Part shown: piece after piece, positions 8,733-17,531 of the stretch
How the letters are laid out: the number at the start of each line of letters is the position of its first letter
Numbering within the stretch: the stretch's first letter is position 1
NCBI GenBank assembly: GCA_022771805.1
Contig: JALELM010000002.1
Location: 62,001 to 126,000 of the forward strand
DNA length: 64,000 nt
From: Veillonellaceae bacterium
GTDB taxonomy: Bacteria; Bacillota; Negativicutes; Veillonellales; Negativicoccaceae
Reading direction: 5' to 3'
Made by a program: the position numbers and the translations under genes
The notes under the pieces: generated by a model
Told to the model about the DNA's origin: nothing
The model's input: only the letters and a program-made list of their open reading frames with translations
The model's database searches: none

Positions 8733-8762
8733 ATTATACCCCGTACCGCCGCCGCTTGTCAA
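8733..8762 (-). promoter_or_regulatory. Consensus promoter of tRNA-Thr
   Basis: Minus strand TTGACA (8757-8762), an 18-bp spacer and TATAAT (8733-8738). The predicted start lies only a few bases before the tRNA 5' end. Confidence 0.8.
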
Positions 8763-8813
8763 TACGGCAGAAAATTTTTCCGCAGCAGCCGGGATTCGTA
8801 TCGTACACCCGTT

Positions 8814-10010
8814 TTAAGACGCTGTCTCCCCCTGTTCCCGTTCCTGCCAATACAATATAAAGGTTGCCGCCAGGGCGATAGCGCTTAACAGCGCAAAGCC
8901 GGCCAGCGCGGCGGAAAAGTCTCCCGCATCTCCCGCCCAAGCCACGATCAATACGGGGCCGGCAATCCCCGCTGCGGCCCAGGCCGTCAACAAACGTCCG
9001 TGGATTGCGCTGAGATGCGCCATGCCGTAACGCTCCGCAAGTGTCGCCGGCAGGACGGAAAAGCCGCCGCCGTAGCAGGTAACGATGAGCGCCAGTGCCG
9101 GATACACGACAAACGGCGGCACGGCTTGCGTCAGCAGGAGATAGGCGGGAATCTGCAGGAGGAAGAGCAGCGCATAGGTCGTCAATCTGCCGATGCCGTC
9201 CGAAATACAAGCCCAGCCCAGACGGCCGATGCCGTTAACGACGCCCAACAAGCCGACGAACGCCGCCGCCTGTGCCGGTGTCAGGCCGGCCTGCGCCGCA
9301 GCCAGCGGCGAGGCGATACTCAAAATGCCGATCCCGCAAGTAATATTGATGAAGAAAATAAGCCAAATGAGGTAAAAAGCCCGTGTACGTACCGCCTCCC
9401 GCACCGTCATGCCGGTATACCGGCGCGCGCCGTCCGTTGTCGCCGTCGCTGGCGGCGCGAGATAGAGAGATGCCCCCGTCATCACGATACCGTAGACTGT
9501 CGCCAGAACCCGAAATGCCGTCGGCAGATCATACGCCGTCATCAGCCTTTGCCAAGCCGGGCCGGCAATGAGTGCCGCAAAGCCGAAACCCATAATCGCC
9601 AAACCCGTAGCCATTCCCTTGCGCCGCGGAAACCATTTCACGAGCGTAGCCACGGGCGTAATGTAGCCGATCCCGAGGCCGATCCCGCCGAGCAGGCCGT
9701 AGGCAAGATACACCGGCCACAGCGCCCCCGCCGCCAACGCCTGCGCCGTGCCGTACATCCCTCCGACAAAACACGCCGTTGCCGCCAGACCCGCACGCGA
9801 AGGTCCGATCCGCTCCACCCAGCTCCCCAGGAATGCCGCCGATGTTCCCAACGCCGCAATCGCCAAAGAAAATACCCACTGCACCGCGGCCAAATCCGCT
9901 CCCGTCGCCCGCATAACAGGCTGTACCAAGACACTCCAGGCGTACACGCTGCCGATGCATAAATGCATCAGAACGGCTGCCGCCGCCATCCCCCAAGCTG
10001 TCCTCTTCAT
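8814..10010 (-). CDS. MFS transporter, oxalate/formate antiporter (OFA)-like family
   Basis: A 398-residue, 12-helix major facilitator. Its opening (MKRTAWGMAAAAVLMHLCIG, then SVYAWSVLVQPV) and the first-half segment LLGGIGLGIGYITPVATLVK followed by WFPRRKGMATGLAIMGFG are characteristic of the OFA branch, which exchanges or takes up small mono- and dicarboxylates. The substrate cannot be read from sequence. The ATG at 10010 was chosen over the upstream in-frame start because GGGAGGG lies just upstream of it and the added 31 residues resemble nothing. It is divergent from the TAXI/TRAP operon. A terminator hairpin lies in its leader only about 20 bases before the start codon, so expression may be controlled by attenuation. 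Confidence 0.85.
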   Translation of the reverse strand: MKRTAWGMAAAAVLMHLCIGSVYAWSVLVQPVMRATGADLAAVQWVFSLAIAALGTSAAFLGSWVERIGPSRAGLAATACFVGGMYGTAQALAAGALWPVYLAYGLLGGIGLGIGYITPVATLVKWFPRRKGMATGLAIMGFGFAALIAGPAWQRLMTAYDLPTAFRVLATVYGIVMTGASLYLAPPATATTDGARRYTGMTVREAVRTRAFYLIWLIFFINITCGIGILSIASPLAAAQAGLTPAQAAAFVGLLGVVNGIGRLGWACISDGIGRLTTYALLFLLQIPAYLLLTQAVPPFVVYPALALIVTCYGGGFSVLPATLAERYGMAHLSAIHGRLLTAWAAAGIAGPVLIVAWAGDAGDFSAALAGFALLSAIALAATFILYWQEREQGETAS

Positions 10011-10028
10011 TGCGATCCCTCCCGATAT

Positions 10029-10068
10029 AAAAAGACCGTCTGCACAGAAACGATCTGCCCAGACGGTC
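10029..10068 (-). terminator. Leader terminator (possible attenuator) before the MFS gene
   Basis: On the minus strand, GACCGTCTG (10060-10068) and CAGACGGTC (10034-10042) form a perfect 9-bp stem followed by TTTTTATAT, directly before the MFS ribosome site. GACGGT further upstream in the leader (about 10116-10121) could pair with ACCGTC of the first arm as an antiterminator. No known riboswitch class was recognised. Confidence 0.6.
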
Positions 10069-10227
10069 GGCAACTCGGGTATTCCACACAGCATGTAGTC
10101 CATTCTACTCGTACCGTCAGCTGCATGGCCGCTAAATTATATGTCCATTGTACAAAAATTTTCCGCCTTCGTCTATAGGCGTAACGAACTTCCCCGCTCA
10201 TGTATACAAAATTCATTTCCCCGCCGC

Positions 10228-10256
10228 TTGCATATTCGAGAAAGCAATGATACAAT
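10228..10256 (+). promoter_or_regulatory. Promoter of the TAXI/TRAP operon
   Basis: TTGCAT (10228-10233), a 17-bp spacer and TACAAT (10251-10256). Predicted start near 10263, about 145 bases before the first gene. Confidence 0.75.
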
Positions 10257-10262
10257 GATGTC

Positions 10263-10370
10263 AATTAAATGAACCGCTCGGTTCTATACGGTATGCCATT
10301 CGGCATAGTCGGCAACGGCGTCGGCAAAGTTCCTTGCGCTGTGCCGTAAGGAGCATCGGCTCCTTTTTTT
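10263..10370 (+). promoter_or_regulatory. Riboswitch-like leader ending in a terminator
   Basis: The leader holds hairpin GAACC/GGTTC (10271-10284) and hairpin TATGCC/GGCATA (10292-10307). An 8-bp stem TCCTTGCG/CGTAAGGA follows (10331-10338 with 10345-10352). The intrinsic terminator is AAGGAGC-ATCG-GCTCCTT plus T5 (10348-10370). The 8-bp stem and the terminator share AAGGA (10348-10352) and exclude each other, the usual antiterminator/terminator arrangement. No class that I can identify (B12, TPP, FMN, glycine, SAM, fluoride, guanidine) matches. Confidence 0.6.
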
Positions 10371-10406
10371 ATTTGCCGGAAATCGGCAGAAAGGAAGGTA
10401 ATACAG

Positions 10407-11369
10407 ATGAAACTCAATACATGGAAACGAGCCACCTTGGCCGCCGGTTTGGTAACGGCAATGCTTATCGCAGGCTGCGGCGGTAACGATGGCGGCGCGA
10501 AACAATACCTCAATATCGGCACCGGCGGTACCGCGGGTACCTACTATCCGTTGGGCGGCGCCATGGCGGAAATTTTGAATAAAAACCTGCCGAATATGAA
10601 TGCAACGGCGCAGAGTACGGGCGCATCGGTTGCCAACGTAAATATGCTGAAAGACGGCTCCATTGACTTGGCACTGATCCAAAACGACATCGCCTACTAC
10701 GCGGCGAACGGCACGGAAATGTTTGCGGGCAAGCCGGTCACCAACTTGCGCGGCGTGGCGACATTGTACCCGGAAACCATCCAGCTGATTACCTTGCAGG
10801 CGACCGGCATTCAGTCCGTCAGCGACTTGCGCGGCAAGCGGGTAGCCGTCGGTGCGGCAGGCTCCGGAACGGATGCGAACGCCCGGCAGATTTTGGAAAC
10901 ATTCGGTCTGACTTACGACGATATCGACGTTCGCTACCTGAGCTTCGGTGAAGCGGCAGGCGCGCTGAAAGACGGCAACGTGGACGCCGCTTTCGTCACG
11001 GCGGGCTTCCCGACCGCAGCGGTTCAGGACATCGCCGTCACGAACCCGATTGCGCTCATCCCGGTCACCGGCGCGGAGCAGGAAGATTTGTTGGCGAAAT
11101 ACCCGTACTACACGGCAATCACCATCCCGGGCGGCACCTACAACGGCGTCGATACCGATACTCCGTCGGTTTCCGTTCGGGCGATGATCGCCGCCACCGA
11201 CAAGCTCTCCCCGGAACTCGGCTACGATGTCACGAAAACCATCTACTCGCACTTGGATCGTCTCGCAGCGGCACACGCCGTCGGTAAGATGATCACCAAA
11301 GAATCGGCACAGGACGGCATGTCCATCGAAATGAATGCCGGCGCGGCGAAATTCTTCGACGAAAAATAA
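10407..11369 (+). CDS. TAXI-family TRAP transporter substrate-binding lipoprotein
   Basis: A 320-residue extracytoplasmic solute receptor. The signal peptide ends in a lipobox (LIAGC, Cys at about 24), so the mature protein should be a lipoprotein. The TAXI signature follows (YLNIGTGGTAGTYYPLGGAM), with LALIQNDIAYYA and RVAVGAAGSGTDANARQIL further on. These proteins capture small organic acids such as glutamate or related carboxylates and hand them to an ion-driven permease. The substrate here is unknown. First gene of a three-gene operon with DUF1850 and the fused permease, behind a riboswitch-like leader. Ribosome site GGAAGG. Confidence 0.93.
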   Translation: MKLNTWKRATLAAGLVTAMLIAGCGGNDGGAKQYLNIGTGGTAGTYYPLGGAMAEILNKNLPNMNATAQSTGASVANVNMLKDGSIDLALIQNDIAYYAANGTEMFAGKPVTNLRGVATLYPETIQLITLQATGIQSVSDLRGKRVAVGAAGSGTDANARQILETFGLTYDDIDVRYLSFGEAAGALKDGNVDAAFVTAGFPTAAVQDIAVTNPIALIPVTGAEQEDLLAKYPYYTAITIPGGTYNGVDTDTPSVSVRAMIAATDKLSPELGYDVTKTIYSHLDRLAAAHAVGKMITKESAQDGMSIEMNAGAAKFFDEK

Positions 11370-11375
11370 AAGCGA

Positions 11376-11873
11376 ATGCAACGACGGTATTACTTCGGGC
11401 GGATCGCGGGCGTACTGTTACTTTTGTGCGGTGTCTGGTATGCGACCCGCCCGCATGTTTTTTTGTACGCCGGGACGGAGTGGCATTGGCTCGGCAGCGC
11501 CGTCGCCGGTAAACCGCTGACGATATCCTATCGGCATTCCGTCCAACGCACCTACGCGGAGGAATACCTGGAAGTCAACCCGACACTGGACGGCTGGATA
11601 CTGACCGGCACAAAGTACCGCTCCCTGGCGGTCGGGCTTCCGTTTCTCCCCTCCGAGGGGACATATCGTCATGTCGATGACGATTTTATTCTTACACTGC
11701 AGCGGAAAATACCGCAACTCGATTTACGAGTCGGCGTCGGCACGGAATTGACTCTGCGCACGGTGCAAACCTATCCGCTCTGGCGGACACAACCGCCGGG
11801 AACCCTTGTCGCGATACGGATTTTACCTTTGTGGCAAGGCTTGGCAAACGGTATATTACATCACGGGAGGTGA
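11376..11873 (+). CDS. DUF1850 protein of the TAXI/TRAP operon
   Basis: A 165-residue protein with one N-terminal transmembrane helix (about residues 8-25, GRIAGVLLLLCGVWYAT) and an outside domain. Recognisable DUF1850 features are the central SYRHSVQRTYAEEYLEV and the later GLPFLPSEGTY. DUF1850 genes typically sit between a TAXI receptor and a fused TRAP permease, exactly as here; their role is not established. It starts 6 bases after the previous stop with only a weak ribosome site (AAAAGCGA), suggesting translational coupling, and ends 5 bases before the permease start. Confidence 0.85.
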   Translation: MQRRYYFGRIAGVLLLLCGVWYATRPHVFLYAGTEWHWLGSAVAGKPLTISYRHSVQRTYAEEYLEVNPTLDGWILTGTKYRSLAVGLPFLPSEGTYRHVDDDFILTLQRKIPQLDLRVGVGTELTLRTVQTYPLWRTQPPGTLVAIRILPLWQGLANGILHHGR

Positions 11874-11878
11874 GAGAA

Positions 11879-13819
11879 ATGACGGATAACGGACGTGAGC
11901 AGGCGGCGAATTCTTCGATTGCGGAGGCAATCAGGGAGCTCGACCGCGAAGCGCGCACCGCGGAATACGGCGGGATCAGCGCGAAACTCATTTCTTTCAT
12001 CGCAATCTGTTTCTCTTTATTTCAACTGTATACGGGCTTATTCGGTGTCTTGGATGCCCAACTCCAACGCGCAGTACATCTGGCGTTCGGCCTCGTACTC
12101 GTCTACCTGCTGTATCCGATCCGGCCGCAACATCGGCTGCGTTTCGCCGTACATCCGATCGATGCGGCTTTGGCACTTCTAGCTGCCGTGCCGCCCTTGT
12201 ACCTCATCATGAATTATCACGAATTGGTACTCCGTGCCGGCAATTTCACGTCGACGGATTTCGGTGTCGGCCTGCTCGGCGTCCTTCTGGTCATTGAAGC
12301 CGCGCGGCGCGTGGTCGGGATCCCGATGGTCACGGTGGTCGGCATATTTCTGGCCTATGCCTTTCTCGGCCCCTATATCCCGGGCATCCTCGGGCATCGC
12401 GGCGTGACGTGGGAACAGCTGGTCAGCCATCTTTTCTATACGACAGAGGGCGTGTTCGGCATCCCGCTCGGCGTCTCCAGTACGTTCATTTTCCTCTTCA
12501 TCCTGTTCGGCGCGTACTTGGAATCGACGGGGCTCGGTCACTTCTTCATCGATCTCGCCAATGCGGTCGCCGGCTGGGCGCGCGGCGGGCCGGCCAAAGT
12601 CGCCGTCCTCTCCAGCGGGCTCATGGGTACGGTTTCCGGTTCTTCCGTGGCCAACGTGGCCGGCACCGGCTCGTTTACGATCCCGATGATGCGGAAACTC
12701 GGCTACAATCGGGAATTTGCGGGAGCGGTGGAAGCCGCCGCCTCCACGGGCGGCCAGCTGATGCCGCCGATCATGGGTGCCGCCGCATTCCTTATGGCGG
12801 AATTCGTCAGCGTCCCGTACATGGAGATCGTCAAAGCGGCGACCATTCCCGCGCTTCTCTACTTCCTCGGCATTTGGCTCGGCATTCACTTTGAAGCGCG
12901 CCGGAAAAACCTCCAAGGCGTGCCGCGGGATCAGCTCCCCAAAACCTTGCAGATTTTTCGGGAACGAGGTCATCTGGCCATTCCCCTCGTTATTATTATT
13001 TACCTGCTGGTCAGCGGCTATACGCCGATGCGGGCGGCGCTGATGGGCATTTTCCTGACGGTGGCCGCCGCCATGCTGCGCCGCAGCACGCGACTGTCGC
13101 CGCGCCAAATCCTGCAGGGGCTCATCGACGGCGCGCGCAATATGCTCTCCGTCCTCACCGCCTGCGCGGCGGCCGGGATCATCATCGGCGTCGTCACGCT
13201 CACGGGTGTCGGACTGAAGATGGCTTCCGCCCTCTTGGATCTGTCCGGCGGCAATTTCCTCGCCGTTCTGTTCTTCACGATGCTGACTTCCCTGCTGTTG
13301 GGAATGGGCGTCCCGACCACGGCGAACTATGTCATCACTTCGACCATTGCCGCACCGGCACTCATCCAACTCGGAGTGCCGATCCTCGCGGCGCATATGT
13401 TTGTCTTCTATTTCGGGATCATTGCGGACGTCACGCCGCCGGTAGCCTTGGCGGCCTATGCCGGCTCCGCCATTTCCGGCGGAAATGCACTGAAAACCGG
13501 CGTGCAGGCCTCCAAACTGGCCATCGCCGCCTTCCTCATTCCCTACATGTTTGTCGCTTCTCCCGTCCTGCTCATGCTGCATGCCGATGTCCTGTCCGTA
13601 CTGCTGGCATTGGCGACGGCCATCATCGGCATGATCGCGATCAGCTCGTCGCTGATCGGCTACCTGCTGGTAAAAGAAACGACCTGGGAGCGCTGTTTCT
13701 TTGCGCTGAGCGGGATCTGCCTGATCGATGCCGGCACCTTGACGGATCTCGTCGGTCTCGGCGTTCTCGCGCTGCTCTTCCTCAATCAGTATCGGCGCTG
13801 GCGGCGGGAACAAAAATAA
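11879..13819 (+). CDS. TRAP transporter permease, fused 4TM/12TM subunits
   Basis: A 646-residue membrane protein joining the small (DctQ-like, about residues 35-170) and large (DctM-like, about 175-620) TRAP subunits, as is usual for TAXI systems. The large-subunit motifs SSGLMGTVSGSSVANVAGTG, GGQLMPPIMGAAAFLMAEF, MGVPTTANYVITSTIAAPAL and FGIIADVTPPVALAAYAGSA are conserved. It couples uptake of the substrate bound by the TAXI lipoprotein to the sodium or proton gradient. The ATG at 11879 is preferred because GGGAGGTGAGAG lies just upstream; an in-frame start 48 bases earlier would lie inside the DUF1850 gene. Confidence 0.93.
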   Translation: MTDNGREQAANSSIAEAIRELDREARTAEYGGISAKLISFIAICFSLFQLYTGLFGVLDAQLQRAVHLAFGLVLVYLLYPIRPQHRLRFAVHPIDAALALLAAVPPLYLIMNYHELVLRAGNFTSTDFGVGLLGVLLVIEAARRVVGIPMVTVVGIFLAYAFLGPYIPGILGHRGVTWEQLVSHLFYTTEGVFGIPLGVSSTFIFLFILFGAYLESTGLGHFFIDLANAVAGWARGGPAKVAVLSSGLMGTVSGSSVANVAGTGSFTIPMMRKLGYNREFAGAVEAAASTGGQLMPPIMGAAAFLMAEFVSVPYMEIVKAATIPALLYFLGIWLGIHFEARRKNLQGVPRDQLPKTLQIFRERGHLAIPLVIIIYLLVSGYTPMRAALMGIFLTVAAAMLRRSTRLSPRQILQGLIDGARNMLSVLTACAAAGIIIGVVTLTGVGLKMASALLDLSGGNFLAVLFFTMLTSLLLGMGVPTTANYVITSTIAAPALIQLGVPILAAHMFVFYFGIIADVTPPVALAAYAGSAISGGNALKTGVQASKLAIAAFLIPYMFVASPVLLMLHADVLSVLLALATAIIGMIAISSSLIGYLLVKETTWERCFFALSGICLIDAGTLTDLVGLGVLALLFLNQYRRWRREQK

Positions 13820-13824
13820 ACGAC

Positions 13825-13858
13825 AAAAAACGCAACGGATGTACCGTTGCGTTTTTTC
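13825..13858. terminator. Bidirectional terminator between TRAP permease and phosphomutase
   Basis: AACGCAACGG (13829-13838), 5-base loop, CCGTTGCGTT (13844-13853), with an A run on the left and T6 on the right. It serves the convergent genes on both sides. Confidence 0.9.
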
Positions 13859-13861
13859 ATG

Positions 13862-15232
13862 CTATTCCGCCGTTGTATCGATCAGGGCAAGCACTTCGTC
13901 GCGCTTGGCCTCCATCAGTGCATAATCCCCCTTTGTTTCCAGATTGAAACGCACCAACGGCTCCGTGTTGGACTCCCGTAAATTGAAACGCCATTCTCCC
14001 ATATCGATCGAAAGGCCGTCCAGATGTTTCACCTCGACCGCCTGCGACCCGTATACCGCTTCGACCGCCGCCAAAGTTTCCTGCGAAGATCGTACCGTGC
14101 GATTAATCTCGCCGCTGCACGGGAATTGTTTCGCCATATCGCCGACCAATTCGGAAAGCGTCTTGCCCGTTTCACAAAGCAATTGCGCTACAATCAGCCA
14201 GGGAATCATGCCGCTGTCACAATACGAAAAATCGCGGAAGAAATGGTGTGCGCTCATCTCCGCACCGTACAGGCCGTCCACCCGGCGCATCGTCTCCTTC
14301 ATGAAGGCATGGCCGCCCTTCGACTCGACGGGAATCCCGCCGCAGGCCGCGCAAATCGCCTGCGTGTTCCAATACAGCCGCGGATCGTGAATGATTTTCT
14401 CGCCCGGGCGCAACTGCAGGAAGTGCCGTGCCAACAGGCCGAGCACATAGTAGCCTTCGACGAATTCGCCCGTCTCGTCAACGAAGAAACAGCGATCGAA
14501 ATCGCCGTCCCAAGCGACCCCCATGTCCGCTTTTTGTTCCCGTACCGCCGCCGCCGTCACCCGCCGGTTTTCTTCCAGCATCGGGTTCGGCACGCCGTTC
14601 GGAAAACTCGGATCCGCATTCATGTACAACTCATGCCAGGTAAAAGGCAAGTGCGGCTTCAAATCCCGAAAGGCGATATCGGCGCCGCCGTTGCCGGCAT
14701 TCACCACAATATGCAGCGGCTTCAACTTGGCCGGATCGATGTAACGCAGCAATGTCCGGATATAATCCTTCTGCAACGCCAGAGGTCGTACCGTTCCTTT
14801 CCGTTCCGGTTCGCCGAAATTGCCCGCAAATACGCGTTCTTCTATTTCTTTGAGCCCCGTATCGGCGGAGATGGGAATCCCCTCTTCCCGCACGAGTTTC
14901 AGGCCGTTATAATTCATCGGATTGTGGCTCGCCGTCACCATAATGCCGCCGTCCAAGCCGTACCGAAAAGCGGCGAAGTACACCATTTCCGTCCCGCACT
15001 CGCCGACCTCGTACACATCGGCCCCGCCGTCGATGAGCCCGCGCGTGACCGCCGCCGCCAATTCCGGCGAGGTTGCGCGAATATCATACCCCACCGCCAC
15101 CTTGCGGGCGGCATACTGATCACAATACGCCCGCCCCACGCGATAAGCAAGCTCCGAATCCACTTCTTCCGGCACGATGCCGCGAATATCATACGCTTTG
15201 AAACCGGCTCGGCTCCTGTCCTGAAAATTCAT
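13862..15232 (-). CDS. Phosphomannomutase/phosphoglucomutase
   Basis: A 456-residue alpha-D-phosphohexomutase that interconverts 6-phospho and 1-phospho sugars (mannose and/or glucose) for sugar-nucleotide supply to envelope polysaccharides. The four-domain plan is visible. The active serine is in GGIMVTASHNPMNYNGLKLV (about residue 103). The metal loop is VAWDGDFDRCFF, the sugar-specificity loop YGAEMSAHHFF, and the phosphate-binding loop LRESNTEPLVRFN near the C-terminus. The GEMSAH-type loop suggests the bifunctional PMM/PGM group. It starts two bases after the TrpR-like regulator gene ends, so the two are probably cotranscribed. Confidence 0.92.
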   Translation of the reverse strand: MNFQDRSRAGFKAYDIRGIVPEEVDSELAYRVGRAYCDQYAARKVAVGYDIRATSPELAAAVTRGLIDGGADVYEVGECGTEMVYFAAFRYGLDGGIMVTASHNPMNYNGLKLVREEGIPISADTGLKEIEERVFAGNFGEPERKGTVRPLALQKDYIRTLLRYIDPAKLKPLHIVVNAGNGGADIAFRDLKPHLPFTWHELYMNADPSFPNGVPNPMLEENRRVTAAAVREQKADMGVAWDGDFDRCFFVDETGEFVEGYYVLGLLARHFLQLRPGEKIIHDPRLYWNTQAICAACGGIPVESKGGHAFMKETMRRVDGLYGAEMSAHHFFRDFSYCDSGMIPWLIVAQLLCETGKTLSELVGDMAKQFPCSGEINRTVRSSQETLAAVEAVYGSQAVEVKHLDGLSIDMGEWRFNLRESNTEPLVRFNLETKGDYALMEAKRDEVLALIDTTAE

Positions 15233-15233
15233 C

Positions 15234-15533
15234 TTATTCCTCCTTCGCCAGCCGCCGGATAATCAATGCATAGCCGTCAGCTCCATATTTCAGCGCACGC
15301 TTAACACGACTGATCGTTGCGGAACTCGCACCGGTTCTGCTTTCGATCGTATCGTATTTTTCACCGGCGGCCAACAGACGAGCCACCTCCCAACGCATCG
15401 CCATATCATGCAATTCGGAAATCGTGCATAAATCCTCCAGCAATGCATAGGCTTCCTCACGCGTGTTCAACGCAAGCAACGCCTCCACCAGGCTGTCCAT
15501 CCCGGCATTTTCCAGGCGCGGATTGATCCTCAT
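15234..15533 (-). CDS. YerC/YecD-type TrpR-like DNA-binding protein
   Basis: A 99-residue protein of the TrpR-superfamily YerC/YecD group. Segments LLEDLCTISELHDMAMRWEV and TGASSATISRVKRALKYG form the helical core with a helix-turn-helix. These small regulators are common in Firmicutes; their targets are mostly unknown. Upstream gene of a likely two-gene unit with the phosphohexomutase. The ATG at 15533 has a GGAGG site upstream. Confidence 0.85.
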   Translation of the reverse strand: MRINPRLENAGMDSLVEALLALNTREEAYALLEDLCTISELHDMAMRWEVARLLAAGEKYDTIESRTGASSATISRVKRALKYGADGYALIIRRLAKEE

Positions 15534-15744
15534 ACGACTGCCTCCTCTATGTACTCTTTACTTCCTATTATAATTAATCGGCGCCGAAACGGCAACACCC
15601 GCATGCGTTCAGTGCCCGTTTTTCGGTCATCCTTTCTTTCGCTAACGTTGCAGAGATGCACTATGTAACGGTATTTCCCGGACGGATCGATCGCTCTGTC
15701 TTCTTCGGTGTTCTTCTACGCCTGCAATACCAAAAAGGCAATAA

Positions 15745-15768
15745 AAAAGACGCTTTCGCGTCTTTTTT
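15745..15768. terminator. Symmetric terminator hairpin
   Basis: AAAAGACGC (15745-15753), TTTC loop, GCGTCTTTT (15758-15766) with A and T runs on either side. There is no obvious gene reading into it from the left on the plus strand. Confidence 0.7.
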
Positions 15769-15834
15769 AGCATCGGTAGATAACCGATATTTCCGGGTCG
15801 GGCGGTTGATGATTAAGCGGGCGAAACTTGGTAC

Positions 15835-15862
15835 AAAAAAGAGATTCCGGACGGAACCTCTT
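15835..15862 (-). terminator. Terminator of the iron-type ABC operon
   Basis: Minus strand AAGAGGTTCCG and CGGAATCTCTT arms with one G-T pair, then T6, 7 bases after the permease stop codon. Confidence 0.8.
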
Positions 15863-15868
15863 TTTCAT

Positions 15869-17530
15869 TTACATACTGACGTCGCGCCTGCCGGTCAAAC
15901 GGAAGAAAATCAACAGGCTGACGATGCTGGTAATCGTGAGAATGGTCGAGAATGCGGAGGCGTTGCCGTAGTTGCCGCGAATGACTTCCGTATAAATCGA
16001 GACAGTCAGTGTCTGTGTCTGGCTCGTATACAGAATGATCGAACTGGACAATTCGCTGATGACTGTGACCCAGCTCATGATTGCCCCGGAAAGGATTCCC
16101 GGGATCATCATCGGGAGCATAATCTTGCGGAATGTCGTCGAGTCGGACGCTCCCAACGAAACGGACGCCTCTTCCACGCTCGGCGAAATCTGGCCGATGA
16201 TGGCCGCCGTACTGCGTACCGTGTACGGCATCCGGCGAATGACGTAGGAAATAATCAGAATGAACGCTGTCCCCGCCAGCAGCAGCGGCGGTTTGTTGAA
16301 AGCGAACAGGAATGCGATCCCGAGCACCGACCCCGGAATAATGTACGGGAACATGACGACCACGTCAATGACATGGTTCAGCAGGCTGCGATGCCGCACC
16401 GTAAGATAGGCCACCGTTACCCCGATGCAAAGGATGAGCAGGATTGCCGCCAGTCCCAATGAGTAGGTATTGAATACCGCATTCGTATCCTTGGCGAGGA
16501 TATTATAGTAGCTTTCCAACGAATAGCCGCCGGTATACACCTGGCCGCCTTCCGTCTCAAGAAAGCTCGTATAGACTACCACCGCCTGCGGAATAATCGC
16601 CAAGGCGACCACCGTATACGCCACCAAGTGGATCAACACATTCTTCAGCCCTTTGGCCTGTATTCTTTTCATCGGCTTCAGCGCGGTCATGGCATAGGAG
16701 CCGCGTTGGGAGATGATGCGTTGGGCGAAAAAGAGCAGCACCGTCATGACGACGACGATCAGACACAGCGCCGCCGCAAAACCGTCGTCGCCGCCGACTT
16801 CGCTCATGAACTGATTGTACACGAGGACCGGCATCGTCTTGAACCCTTCCCCGATCAGCATCGGCGTACCGAAATCGGAGAACACCCGCATAAAGATCAG
16901 GAGCGATCCCGCGAGCAGTGTCGGCATCACAAGCGGAATGACAATCCGGCTCATGCGTCCGAGTGCGGAGCAACCGAGACATTCCGCCGCTTCAATCAGT
17001 GACGAGTCCAGATTTTTCAGTGCGCCCGAGACATACATATAAATCAACGGGAATGATTGCAGCGAGAACACCAACAAAATCCCGGCGAAGCCGTAAATCC
17101 CGTCAAAATTCAGACGAAAACTCTCGTTCACCCATTGGGTTATGACACCGCTGCGCCCGAGCAGCTGAATCCAGGCGTAAGCGCCGATAAACGGCGGCGA
17201 CAGATAGGAAATGACAATGAGCACATTCAAGGCGGCCGCGCCGAAAATCCGGTACCGCGTCATGATGTAGGCCATCGGCACGCCGATAAAAGCCGACATC
17301 GCCGTTGCCACAACCGTAACCTCGAGCGAATTTACCAGTGCCTGCCAGTAAAACCGCTTGGTGAAAAACTTCGTGAGATACTCGGTCGTATACTCCCCCG
17401 TCACCGGATCCAGAACTGCTTTATACAGTACCAACGCGAGCGGCAGCAGAATAAAGAGTGCACAAAAGGCGAAGACAAGCAGACTCGCTCCGGTCCATAA
17501 GTCGGGACGAAGTTTGAGCTTTTCTTTCAT
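15869..17530 (-). CDS. ABC importer permease, iron(III)-type (FbpB-like)
   Basis: A 553-residue permease with two fused transmembrane halves of about six helices each, as in FbpB/AfuB iron(III) transporters. Each half carries an EAA loop contacting the ATPase: IEAAECLGCSALGRMSRIVI in the first and VEEASVSLGASDSTTFRKIM in the second. It forms the inner-membrane channel of the importer encoded with the downstream-listed ATPase and lipoprotein. It starts one base after the ATPase gene stop. Phosphonate-type permeases are similar, so the substrate is inferred. Confidence 0.85.
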   Translation of the reverse strand: MKEKLKLRPDLWTGASLLVFAFCALFILLPLALVLYKAVLDPVTGEYTTEYLTKFFTKRFYWQALVNSLEVTVVATAMSAFIGVPMAYIMTRYRIFGAAALNVLIVISYLSPPFIGAYAWIQLLGRSGVITQWVNESFRLNFDGIYGFAGILLVFSLQSFPLIYMYVSGALKNLDSSLIEAAECLGCSALGRMSRIVIPLVMPTLLAGSLLIFMRVFSDFGTPMLIGEGFKTMPVLVYNQFMSEVGGDDGFAAALCLIVVVMTVLLFFAQRIISQRGSYAMTALKPMKRIQAKGLKNVLIHLVAYTVVALAIIPQAVVVYTSFLETEGGQVYTGGYSLESYYNILAKDTNAVFNTYSLGLAAILLILCIGVTVAYLTVRHRSLLNHVIDVVVMFPYIIPGSVLGIAFLFAFNKPPLLLAGTAFILIISYVIRRMPYTVRSTAAIIGQISPSVEEASVSLGASDSTTFRKIMLPMMIPGILSGAIMSWVTVISELSSSIILYTSQTQTLTVSIYTEVIRGNYGNASAFSTILTITSIVSLLIFFRLTGRRDVSM

Positions 17531-17531
17531 C

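Larger units (their letters stand above)
15534..15868. other. Intergenic region with two terminators, no gene
   Basis: It holds the 5' region of the YerC-type gene and two terminator hairpins, listed separately. No credible coding frame, RNA or repeat was recognised in the rest. Confidence 0.6.

Noticed and set aside
10007-10126. 39-codon leader frame with clustered cysteines before the MFS gene
   Set aside because: It overlaps the transporter start as ATGA, but no ribosome site precedes its ATG. A leader peptide is possible but not supported.
12179-13813. 544-residue minus-strand frame
   Set aside because: Antisense to the TRAP permease; its composition (runs of Asp, Arg, Gln) and lack of start signals show a shadow of a G+C-rich gene.
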